Below are positions 24,126-35,128 of a DNA stretch of 64,000 nucleotides, piece after piece (position 1 is the stretch's first letter; each line of letters opens with the position of its first letter). The stretch is from Chrysopilus asiliformis (taxonomy: Eukaryota > Arthropoda > Insecta > Diptera > Rhagionidae). The position numbers and the translations under genes are program-made. The notes under the pieces were generated by a model that worked only from the letters and a program-made list of their open reading frames with translations, made no database searches and was not told where the DNA came from. The stretch is from NCBI GenBank assembly GCA_964034945.1, contig OZ035961.1, positions 16,817,243 to 16,881,242 on the forward strand, written 5' to 3'.

Positions 24126-25018
24126 GTTCTATCTGTCGGTCTGTCGGTCTGTCTGTCGGTCTGTCTGTCGGTCTGTCTGTCTGTCGGTCTGTCTGTCTGT
24201 ATGTCTGTCGGTCTGTCTATCCGTATGTCTGTCTTTCGGTCTGTCTGTCGGTCTGTCTGTCGGTCTGTCTGTCGGTCTGTCTGTCGGTCTGTCTGTCGGT
24301 CTGTCTGTCGGTCTGTCTGTCGGTCTGTCTGTCGGTCTGTCTGTCGGTCTGTCTGTCGGTCTGTCTGTCGGTCTGTCTGTCGGTCTGTCTGTCAGTCGGT
24401 CTGTCTGTCTGTCGGTCTGTCGGTCTGTCTGTCTGTCTGTCAGTCTGTCTGTCGGTCTCTCGGTCTGTCGGTCTGTCGGTCTGTCGGTCTGTCGGTCTGT
24501 CGGTCTGTCGGTCTGTCTGTCGGTCTGTCTGTCTGTCTGTCTGTCGGTCTGTCTGTCGGTCTGTCTGTTGGTCTGTCTGTTGGTCTGTCTCTCGGTCTGT
24601 CTCTCGGTCTGTCGGTCTCTCGGTCTGTCGGTCTGTCGGTCTGTCGGTCTGTCGGTCTGTCTGTCGGTCTGTCTGTCGGTCTGTCTGTCTGTCTGTCTGT
24701 CGGTCTGTCTGTCGGTCTGTCTGTTGGTCTGTCTGTTGGTCTGTCTCTCGGTCTGTCTCTCGGTCTGTCTGTCGGTCTGTCTGTCGGTCTGTCTGTCGGT
24801 CTGTCTGTCGGTCTGTCTGTCGGTCTGTCTGTTTGTCGGTCTGTCTGTTTGTCGGTCTGTCTGTCTGTCTGTCGGTCTGTCTGTCGGTCTGTCTGTCGGT
24901 CTGTCTGTCGGTCTGTCAGCCGGTCTGTCTGTCGGTCTGTCTGTCGGTCTGTCGGTCTGTCGGTCTGTCTGTCGGTCTGTCTGTCTGTCGGTCTGTCTGT
25001 CGGTCTGTCTGTCTGTAA
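23250..25018. repeat. 1.77-kb CTGT/CGGT tetranucleotide microsatellite
   Basis: It is an almost unbroken tract of ctgt and cggt units with occasional variants (ctct, ctat, ccgt). A four-base unit returns to register every 12 bases, so no frame meets a stop. This gives long open frames on both strands made only of Ser-Val-Cys-Leu or Asp-Arg-Gln-Thr repeats, which are not genes. The same units appear as short tracts in the dispersed repeats at about 4899, 34660-34775, 49645-49730 and 56525-56570. Confidence 0.95.
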
Positions 25019-25222
25019 TTTGAAAACGCATTAGAAAATCGGAGACCGGGTTGGTTAACAGACAAAATCTGAAAACTAAATATTCGAAAAAGGCTTGAAA
25101 CTGTCGTGGCAGTTAGAGTGTTAAAAATTAAAATAAAATTAAAAATAATAAAAATTCAACTGAACTACAATTGTATTTTTTAACGAATTATATTAACATA
25201 ATAATTATCTTGATTAAAGATA

Positions 25223-28200
25223 TTAATTAAAGACATTTATGACCGATTGTTTCAAAATCATAAATGTTTCGGTGAAAGTGACATTTTTCCCGGCAGCAAA
25301 AATATCTGACCATTTTCCAATTGAACTTGGTTTTTTCTTTTTATCTTCAGGAAGCTGGGATCTATATTTTTGAAGATATTTCGTGAACGACGGATAGTAG
25401 TTTTGATGCCAAGTTAAAGATTGTCTGGCCAAAATTAGACAATCTTCAATTTCCTCGTCTGGATTTTTTCCAAGGTATTCTTTATTTTCTTTGATCAATT
25501 CTTCATACTTTTCGAATTCTGTTGCCGTTGTAATGGTTTTACCCAGTTGTGACAATAGGGATCGAGTATAGTATTCGCTAAAAATCACAAAAATTATTAA
25601 AAAGCATTAATTATTATTTTAGAGAAAACCTACGGCGCGCTTTCATCATTCATAATGTGTGGGAAATTATCGACTACAAAATTAAAGAGCATTTTACAAT
25701 CGGTTCGACCGTTCCATAGAACATACAAAAAAAAGGCCTTTCTACCCTTCTCCATTTTCAGGGCATAATTGAAAACCTCTAGAAGTTTTTCAGAATCTCT
25801 AATGGTGGCAAGATAACTTAATCTGCTATGATACTCTGATTCAGGAGCTTTTTTAATTTGATCAAAGATAATCTCAAAATATTTTTCGGGATCTTCTTTC
25901 AAAGCAATTGCAATTTGCCATTCCCCAAAGTCTTTTCTATCTTTCAAGGTTTCTTCAATTTTCTCAAGTGCCATTTCAATACAAGATTCTACACCGAAAG
26001 CACAGGCTGCTTCTTTTAATTGATGGTAATACCAATCGTCCTTTTCGAGGTTTGATTTTTCCTCGTTATATACTTTGGTTAGCAATGATTTCATGTAAAT
26101 GGAGAATAAATCGAAATCCTCGTAATTTAACCACTGTGCTAGTCTTATGAATGAATCAACAACTTCTTCCCATAATCCATTCTCAGTTTCTTCTTGAAGG
26201 AATTCTAATATTCGCAGTGAGTCTGTGTAATCCACTAAACCTTTGGAGGCGTACTGTAGCAGATTTGAAGCAATCTGTGCTCGATTAATTACGTGAATTC
26301 CACTGAAATTTGGTTCTTTAAGGGCTTTTTCAATTTTTCTCCAGGTTTTTGTATCATAATTTACTTGGTAGAATCCAGTTTGCTGCACATTGGCAATAAT
26401 CCACTCGGTCTTATGCCTTAAAGCGACTTTCATTTTTTTATTCTTTTCGAGGATAATGTCTGGTAATGTATTTTCGAAATCATTTTCAACGTCTGTTGTA
26501 TAAGCGATCGGGATTGTCCAACGTATGTCGGCCTTCTTAATTTCATTTTCATCCGTATGATACTGTTTTTGAGTAACAGTGAAAAATTTTCCGTCAGCAT
26601 CCATGTGTATGGTGACCAAAGGGTAACCAGCCTGTTCTGTCCAATCAGTGAAAATTGTTGAAAAATCGATATCAGATTTTCGCCACTCTTTATTTAATTC
26701 TGTCATTAGGTTATCTGGTGTTACGGACTTAAAAGCACTGAAAATAAGATAAAATATTAGTGGTGATCAACACAAAACTTTCCTCAACAATATTTAGTTT
26801 TGGGAAAAATATTTGTTGCGAAAAATAATATTTTTTTTTCTTCAAATATCTTGAGGACCGTAAAGATACGCAAAAACCGTTAAAGAAAAAATCTGGTTAT
26901 ATGCATTTGCTCATAATAGCGTATCGTTTTTGGAGAAATTTTCTAAAAAATTAATTTTTTTGAAACAAAGCAAAAAATGTGGAAAATTTTATTTCCTATA
27001 TATTTGGTTATATGCATTTTTTCATAAAATGATTTTTTTTAAATATCTTGAGAACCGTTAGAGATACAGAAAACCGATATAGCAGAAAATGTAAAAAAAT
27101 TCATGTCTTTTGAATTTTGTTCTATTTTTTTCCAAAAATTTTTTTTCTATTTTTTTTCCAAAAGGTTTCGATTTCTTTTTTAAAACAATATTTTTTCGTA
27201 AAAATGAATTGGAGGTACCCGTTATAGCTGCCGTCACTTTTCTAAACGTGGACAGAAAACTACGATTTTCGTAAAACTTATTTGCAAAAAATTTCAAGTC
27301 GCTAGGTCAACGAGTTCTCGAGGTATTTAAGATAGGATTAAAATAATCTTATTTTGATTGTTTGCCCTTGCTATGGAGATGTTCGAATTAAACCGAGCAA
27401 ACATTTTTGATTTAGACGCACGCCCCCGAGTTAATTCGGCCATAATAACAATTGTTTCCACCATAAGGCATCTACTCGAACTAAAAAAGTTTAAGAAAAT
27501 AAAATCAAAAATGTGTTTTCTGTAAATTTTTTTTCAGAAAACGCATGTATTATGCCTGGAGCCCAATGAACGCAACGCGAACGCAGAAATTGTAACTTAC
27601 AAGTTTGTCCCATAGAAATCATTTGAAGTGAGCACAGTGAACGCAACTACAACGCAAAAGTTTGCAAACTTCTAACTTTGCCGCAGAATTCTGCGTTCAG
27701 AGTTCATAAAGTGAGGTTGGGGAAATGTCGTTCGAGGAAAAATTGATAGCCTTAGTGCAATAACAGACAAATAACAAAGATAAAGACCAACAATGCAAAT
27801 TATCGCTTCAAAATTATCTATTTTTGTAATTTTGCCAACTTTATACCACTTTATATTATATCACTTGTACTACTTCACGAGATGCCATTGGGCCCTGCCG
27901 CTGAAATGTTGCGCTGCGTGACAGTTCACAGCGTTGGAGTTGCGTTCATTGGGCTCCAGAGGTAAAGCTTTCTTTATTCCGCACCACGTTACACATATAT
28001 TTTAAATAAAGGTTACTAACTATTTCTTTAGATAGCTCTGGATTGCCTTTTGAAATTTCTCCTCTCCCAGTAAATGTTGGAACATTCGAATAACTGCTGA
28101 TCCTTTTCCATACGTCAGACATGTGAACATGTCCTGACTCTCTTTAGGCGATTCTACCGATTTCTTTGTAAGTGGAAAATATTTTCTGCGTGCGTCGAGG

Positions 28201-31200
28201 TAAAACATGCTACTCATAACTTGAATCGCAAAGTTTTCCATGACCTTTAACTCGGGATTCACCTGAAAATTTCAAATTTTTTTTTAGTATGTTACAAAAG
28301 TCAATTATGTTTCTTTTCTTGTCAAAATGTCTCTTTTCTTGTCTGGGCTTTGTTTTTTTTTCGTTGAATGGTTGGGTCACTTGTGACTAAATATTGTACA
28401 GATAATCTTTTGTGTCCGATTGACATCAGGCTGGTTGTTAGCTGCGAGTCAACATCAGCTGGAACCTAGGGTAGATCTAGTATAATTCCAGCTGATTTTG
28501 GGAGTGTTGCATCTAAACATGAGTTCACAATTTCATGGAAAAAAATTCCGAGGACAGAAAAGTTGTAAACAGATTCAAAAAATCAAATTTTAAGAACAAA
28601 ATTACTAAATATGTGCCGCAGGTGAAATTTTTTTTGAAGAAAGAATGCGGGACAATGTTTTTAAATCAAGAGCAACACAATCTGTTCACGGCTGGCTCTT
28701 CACAGTTTATAAAAAAAAATGCGACTGAAATATTGAAAATAACAATATAGAGAAATGTAGAATACTGTATGCAAGCATTTTTCTAGACAAACGCTGAACT
28801 TCTCTCATTTGAATGATTTAGTCCCAGAGAAAATTTTACTTGTACCAATTAGAACCATTTTCTTTGAAACTAAGAAAAAAATTCTTTGAAAATAACACAG
28901 ATTTATTTATAGTGAACAAAAATTTTCAGAGTGTAGAAGATTTTCTTTAACCCATTTCTTGCCACTACCCGAAATCGATGGAATTTCTTGAGGCCATTTT
29001 AATGGTGTGATACTGGGACCTTTAATAAAATTTTTTGGCAAAAAAAAATTTCTTCCGGTAACCCGGTTTTTCAGGGCGTGCTGGTGCGAAAACGCATTGG
29101 CCGTTAATTCACATTTCAATGTTGTAATGGACAGTGATTTTTTCTTTTATTTTTCGCAGTCCATGTAGATTAGTAGATTCTATAGCAGAGATAAGAAATA
29201 AAAAAAACATTTTAATTCGCACAGAGTTATATTTTGTTAATTTTAAAAATAAACATTTTTTAACTTCAGTGGTGATATGCATGGAAACACTTTGAGTGTA
29301 GAGATACATTGCACTTACTGCACCGGTAGCACGAATGGTTATGACAAACTTTACACCTCAGTCGCTGTTTTTTAGGATTCCGAATAAGATCATCTACTCT
29401 AACATTTGGGTCAAGGAAACTAGGTGGGATATCTTCATCGTTGGTGGCAGCTTTTTCCTCCGAACCTTCCTGACGCTTCTCTTCCGAAAACATTAGTTCT
29501 CGCGCGATTTCCGCCTTGAAGTCAAACTGTGGAAGTGGCTTTTCATTTTCTTCTTTGCTCACGAGAATATGTAACTTCCACGCATTCACCACTGTGCTGT
29601 TGATTGCATTTACCCATAGTGCCCACCACCAATTTTTCCCACGCACTGCAACTCGGTAATTTGCAACACCATTGTCGTGAAGATCCATTCCACCCATATA
29701 TTTATTATATTCGCTAATAACATTCGGCATTGGAATTGATATTTTTTTCTTTTCATTCTTGTCATATCGTTTTGCCGCTTGTAGTGGTTCCGGCGAAATA
29801 TGATTAGTGTCAATCGAATCGTTATTGCTCAAATGAAAATACTTTTTGATATCCCGAAAACGGTTCCGAGATAATGACTTTTTCACAATCTGGACTCCAA
29901 AATCAGGTTGCACTGACCGATACATATCCCACCTGGGAACCGTGTGATATCCAGAGAGTATCAGAATTCCAATGAATCTTTGCATTTCGTAACAAATGTA
30001 GAATTTTTTTGCTGCGCATATCGATTAGTGTTATGCAATTTCACAACTAGGCATGAACAGATGTCAGAGTATCAAGTTTGAACCGCAAATGCCAAATGTT
30101 AGTTAACCGCCAATGGTGCGTTTTTGCACCACCCAAAAATAAACGTCTTTTTTATACTCATAAATTCACTGGAACGATTTTTGTGATGTTTAACATGTTA
30201 AATTCCCCTTGCCACAAATAAATATATATTTTTTATATTTTTCTGTATTTCTACAATGGATTTAAAAAAAAGAGTTTTTTTTTTTGGTTTTTTTTCACCA
30301 CCCCACCGTAATCAACTGAGGAATAAAGTTTACTATTTAAAAACTGGATATAAAATCATAAAAATCATACTTTATTTTAAGATTTTAACAATTTAAATAT
30401 CAGGGATTTTTCACCCGAAAAATTCTTTTTAAAGATGCTGGTGCGTTTTCGCACCAGTGGCAAGAAATGGGTTAAGTAGAGAATAAAAATATATCTCTAA
30501 ACCAATCATATTTCTTTGGTCTCAAAATACAAATTTCTCTGAGCGTATGAGTCCTAGTCAGATTGAAAATATATAAAAAAAACTATAATTGCCAGGGACA
30601 AATACTCATATGGAGTATTTGACGATTGAGCAGAGTAAATTTTTATGAATAAAATCCATTTGTATGGCAGAGGGTGGAAGGATTGTTCCGATTGGATTTT
30701 GATGTATTGAAATGTTATGTAAAATCATTTCTAAACACATCTCGTCTTTATTTTTTCGATACTGTGCATCGTGTTCGAGAAAATAGAAAAAAAGTATTAA
30801 ATTTTAGAACTTAGCAAATTTTAATGTCTCGGCTGATGGGACGTCTATTTCATACGCAGGGCAAGTTTTTGCCATGCTGCTTGCAGGTCAATCAAAAACA
30901 GTGGGTTTTGATGAGAAAATAAGAAACTCGTTGCCCTGCTGTTTTTAAAATTAATAGTTTTTGAAATGTCGTGAAATAGTTTTTATTTATTTGCGCTGCA
31001 TTTCATATGTCGCTAGTTATTTTTTAAATGAGATTTTCCTTTTAAATATTGAGGATCGTCATAGTAAGTAAGCTTTAGACTTTTTTTTCAATTTTTCAGT
31101 GATTGGTATAACAGGACCTTGATAATAGTTATGTATATTGGTCTGTAAAATCAAATTATTCTGTGCCATGCTGGAATATGAAATGCCCGGCAATTTGCCC

Positions 31201-32951
31201 TGCGTATGAAATAGACGCGTTGATGAGCACCTATATAAGTAAATATATCAGATATATTCCAGAGTATAAAATTTTTGTGGGATTTTCCGCTACGACCGCT
31301 TTGAAATTACGCATTTGCCGTTTGTAAGTACCAACATTTTTGGGTTGTGATACGTATCTGCCACTAGACGTGTATCTTATATAGCGGCCGATACGTCCCA
31401 TTCACCAAAAATGCGAGTACAGCCACCAAATTGTGACGTGAATAAGTGATTGCCGTTACGAATAATATACGACAATCATTTATTCACATGACGAAATATC
31501 ATTTAAATTGCCTGTGATTCAAAAAATTAATCCTACAAACATATTTTTTTTACCTTGTCCACAATATATTTGTCCATAAAATTCGCAAAGCCTTCGTTTA
31601 GCCAAAGGTAGCTCCACCACTCACACGTTACCAAATTTCCGAACCACATATGAGATAATTCATGAGCCACAATTTTTACAATGTGTTTCTTATGATCTTC
31701 TGTGCAGTTTTCATTACAAAGTAAACTGTATTCACTTAAAATGATAAAAAAAAATTGAATTACTCTTTTTTAATAGTATAATTTCTGCGGTTTTTTTTTG
31801 CAAACGAATGATTAAATTTCACTTTGAATATGTCACACTTTTAAGGGTTGTGTGGCTGTAGTGGACATATTTTATGAACAACAAAACATCTTTACTTACT
31901 TGAATATCACTAAACCCCAGTTTTCCATTGCACCGCTATATTTCGGAAGAGCCGCCAAATGAATTTTATCGATACCAATTGAAGTGTATGGAATGTCTGT
32001 AAATTCTTCCAATGCATGGAATAATTCCAAACTATTATCAAAAGCTAAATCGGTTTGATTTAATTTTGTGGGTTGAACTAAAATTGTAAAATCATCCTCA
32101 ATATGTCTCTCTACAAAATCTGTAACTAGGAATGCCAAGGTATAGGTCGGCATGATTGGTGTTTTTTGGAACACATCGATCGTTCGATCTTCACTAAAAT
32201 TTGAAAAATAATTGAAATTCTTAAAATGATTTAAAATGTCTAATACTCTTCAACTGGTAGGGAGTAATTAATCTTGGTGTTACTATACGACTGAAAATCG
32301 TTATGTCGATTGATTTTTACGGTGAATGTGGCTTTTAAATGTGGCTCATCGAAACAGGGGAAAACTTTTCTAGCATAAGTTGGTTCGAACTTTGTTGCTG
32401 CTAACCATCTAGAAAGGTAATTTTTACAATTTAAGATTCCTTTTTTTATTCCTTAAATACTTTTCATTTCCATTTTCGTCTGTGTAGTTATTTCTGAATA
32501 AACCCACATAGTCGTCATTTATTATTCCGGAAAATTCGAAATGCAAAATGTAATCCACTCCACGAATCATCGGTCTAGATAGTTTTATATCAATTTTTTC
32601 CGTCTCAGGATCAATTTCTGATAGTTCTAGTAAAATTCTCTTCGCATGTTTTTCATGCACCGATTTTAATTCAGCATTGTTAATGGTTAAATTTTTCACA
32701 TTTACAGAAAATTCCCTTACGTTGGATGTTTTCGACTTGATCCAAATTGTAGTTTTACCCTCGAATGTGAATTGATCATTGCTATCTGTTTCATTTTCAT
32801 TAATATATGGCTTAATTTCAAGTTCATAATGATATGGAATCACATGTTCACTTAAACGGTAATTAACTTCTTTTTCACTAGAATCATTTTCATCATCTGC
32901 ATTTGCAGAGTGCAACAACACTAAACAACTTAAAAATATTAAGCTCTTCAT
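25223..32951 (-). CDS. APN-4: M1 aminopeptidase N-like, complete
   Basis: Exons: 32461-32951, 32247-32408, 31900-32193, 31554-31734, 28021-28262, 25634-26737, 25223-25577. The sum is 2829 nt, coding 942 residues. I chose the ATG at 32951 because it opens a typical signal peptide (MKSLIFLSCLVLLHSANA). An upstream in-frame ATG at 32999 would add 16 residues ahead of it. Motifs are canonical: [27 protein letters not shown] with LNEGFA, and LTYGKG with the catalytic Tyr. It should be an active zinc exopeptidase. The zinc exon was found only by splicing, as it has no internal start codon. Intron 4 (28263-31553) contains a whole defective piggyBac element, and intron 5 contains a 404-bp MITE. The tail is moderately hydrophobic, so a GPI anchor is uncertain. 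Confidence 0.92.
27556..27959. mobile_element. 404-bp element with CTGGAGCCCAATGAACG ends
   Basis: The first 21 bases are repeated inverted at the end. I see no convincing target duplication and no frame. It lies in intron 5 of APN-4. Class unknown. Confidence 0.65.
28951..30471 (-). mobile_element. Defective piggyBac element
   Basis: Both ends abut TTAA (28947-28950 and 30472-30475), the piggyBac target site. The terminal repeat is CCCATTTCTTGCCACT and its inverse, followed inward by related gtgcgttttcgcacc palindromes. It carries a shortened transposase on the minus strand. At 1521 bp it is smaller than an autonomous piggyBac, and it is inserted in intron 4 of APN-4 in the host gene's own orientation. 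Confidence 0.85.
29266..29985 (-). pseudogene. piggyBac transposase, internally deleted
   Basis: This open frame of 239 residues joins two separate parts of a piggyBac-type DDE transposase. The front part has QRFIGILILSGYH and SRNRFRDIKKYFHL. The second part begins near MPNVISEYNKYMGGMDLHD and continues to a C-terminal cysteine-rich finger (CKVCHNHSCYRCSKC). The middle, where the catalytic aspartates normally lie, is missing at about residue 67-70. The start of the protein also appears truncated. It is predicted inactive, although the ends could still be moved in trans. Confidence 0.8.
30580..30800 (+). repeat. Dispersed repeat copy (GACGGACA family), partial
   Basis: It shares ataattgccagggac, ccatttgtatgg and ttccgattggatttt phrases with the copies at 4560, 34820, 37730, 49260 and 52640. 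It lies just right of the piggyBac element in intron 4 of APN-4. Confidence 0.5.
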
Positions 32952-33057
32952 TGGAAAAATGGTTACATGTATTTTTAAACACTTGGCGAAATTTTGCACA
33001 GACTGTCCTTAAATAAAACTTTTCCCACAAAAATTTTCGAAAGCCACAATTTTTCTC

Positions 33058-33062
33058 ACTGA
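33058..33062 (-). promoter_or_regulatory. Candidate initiator of APN-4
   Basis: TCAGT on the minus strand, in the context ggtcagtgag, lies about 110 bases above the start codon. This is the same distance as the APN-3 candidate. There is no clear TATA box. Confidence 0.3.
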
Positions 33063-34549
33063 CCAGTTTATTCTACGAAACACAGAGTAATTATGCATCT
33101 GCACTAATCGGTGCCATTAATTTATATGGCAACTTAGTTGAAGATACTAGTAGGAATATAAAATTCATTTAACAAGGCGGAAGGTCAAAATTAACATTAT
33201 ATTAGCCAAATTGATGTTGCCATGAAAAAAAAACTCGGTGGACAAGAAAATTTAAAATTTCGTTTAATATTTTTTAATTAAATGAAAGTACGTAAGTTCC
33301 GTTTTGGTTTGGGCTCCGGAGCATTCAGGCATTTGAATTTGGACACATCTTTTGGATACGTCAAGAGAAGAAACTTAATTTCCATTCAATTTGGGGATAA
33401 TTTATACATCTGCATTAAAATTGGCATATTTGTTCTTGTTTATACCATTTTTTGCGTCAATATGGAAATTTGCGATTGTATTTCATTAAAAATATTGAAT
33501 TTCGAAAATGCGCCATACGCCTTTTTCCCCATAATTTAAGATTCAACTTTTAACGATGCAATGGCAAAATTCTGATTTTGTGTAGCAGGAACGCTGTCCA
33601 GACAAAGCGCTAGAAGGGTGGTTAAAGTTATACAATGCAGGTGTTCTTCGATTGCAATTCACGACATTATTGGTTCGGTAAAATTTCGGCGGATCGCGTC
33701 GTATATCAGGGATTTATATTTTTTTGACATAAAATTTTGAGTTTCGACGTTATAAAACTAAAATTAAAAATTATAACACTAGATTTCTTAATTCCAGGAC
33801 AAAAGTTTAGTTTCCGGCACGCCGAGACAACATGCCTTAATCCGGGAGGTATACATGGTTCAAAAATACTTGGTTTATGAAAGATTTCGTAATTGTCGCA
33901 TTTTTTTTGTGTCGAATTTGGTTCCTTGGTCCCCCCCCCCCCTTCATACAACCACAGACGCTCTTCATCTTAGTATGGGCGTACACGGAGCAACTTTCGG
34001 TCATCAGGATGCCGCAACTTTACCAAATTGTGGGAAAGAAACGAGTGCGGCAAGAGGGGAGAAGTTGCCACTCGAAAAGTGTTCTTCACTTCATCTTTTA
34101 CGCACACAAACGAAGTCGCTCGTGTAGCACGTCAGCATGCATGTGTGCGTAATTTCATTGAGTCAGTCGGTGCTTAGCCACCGACTCGTAAACATATCCC
34201 AAATAAACAAAAATTGAATGCAAATAATGAAATACCAGTTCCAGGTAGTTTTATTTTTCAGGTAGGTAGGTAAATAACAAAATAACCAGTCCTTATTCTT
34301 CTATTGTTGGCAGTTTCTATTGTGGCAATTGATGTTGCCTCAGTGCTAGCTAGAAAGGGAATGAGCTGGAAATACAACACATATATGAGAACCACACACA
34401 CATGAGCGATCGCTTGTTGTAAACAAGTTTTTGCTACGAAAAAGTGAAGAAGCGTGTACGTCGGAAAGGCATTTTGAGGACCAAAAGTTGCCGCGACGAG
34501 ATGAACCGTGTGCGTTGGCACTTAAGGTGCAACATATTTTATGAAGAGC

Positions 34550-35095
34550 CCCAAATATAAGCTCGAAATTTCAGTTCAGTCGGTCAAAGGGTTTCGTATT
34601 AGAGATTTTGAGAACGCTCTAAAAGGGAGACAAAAATGAACTACACCAGGGCGTTTAGGATCTGTCTGTCCGTTGGCCTGTCCGTCTGTCTGTTAGTCTG
34701 CCTGTTCGTCTGTCTGTCCGTCCGTCTGTCTGCCTGTTCGTCTGTCTGTCCGTCTGTCTGCCCATCTGTCTGAACACCATAACTTTTGAAATAATTGAGC
34801 TAGAGACGTAAATAGCAAGAACGGTCAAAATCAGACCATTTCTTCCCCCCGCCCCCATACCAAATAAAACAGTATTTTGCGATTTTATCGAGAACGGCGA
34901 GTCGTATTGAAAAATATATTAAGGTAAAACGTGGTTAGAATAGAATTGTACATAACTCATCCATACATAAAATTCCAATCGTACCATCCCTTCCTCCTTC
35001 TCCCACACAAATAGATTTTTTGTCTGTCACCATAGAGAGTATTTAACGATTGGCCCCTGGCAATTGTATCTTTCCTTAAGTTTATCAAATAAAAA
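34550..35095 (-). repeat. Dispersed repeat copy (GACGGACA family), reversed
   Basis: Reading from right to left, it has the family's caattgcc phrase, the ccaatcg phrase, a G-rich run, and then a ctgtctgtccgt tract (34660-34775). The tract's units are the same as in the large microsatellite. Confidence 0.6.
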
Positions 35096-35128
35096 CTCAT
35101 CTGTTTTGTAAAATCTGTTTATTTTAGA

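Larger units (their letters stand above)
22681..25222. other. Intergenic region between APN-3 and APN-4
   Basis: The first few hundred bases are the upstream region of APN-3, with a candidate initiator at 22791-22795. The rest is dominated by the CTGT/CGGT microsatellite. A short piece of the 5908-6862 MITE end follows it at about 25041-25056. Confidence 0.6.
32952..35128. other. Intergenic region between APN-4 and APN-5
   Basis: The right-hand part (about 34550-35095) is a reversed copy of the dispersed repeat family. The piece 33920-34530 is less AT-rich and contains loosely inverted segments (gaagtgttcttcacttc-like words) that may be a decayed foldback element. Open frames here look like chance. 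I see no gene. Confidence 0.5.

Noticed and set aside
23198..25034. Open frames of up to 578 codons of Ser-Val-Cys-Leu repeats, with an antisense Asp-Arg-Gln-Thr frame of 300 codons
   Set aside because: They come from a tetranucleotide repeat that lacks stops in most frames. Composition is fully explained by the repeat.
33855..34152. Overlapping plus-strand frames of about 90 codons
   Set aside because: Two frames are open over the same stretch with no family resemblance. The region looks like a decayed inverted repeat.
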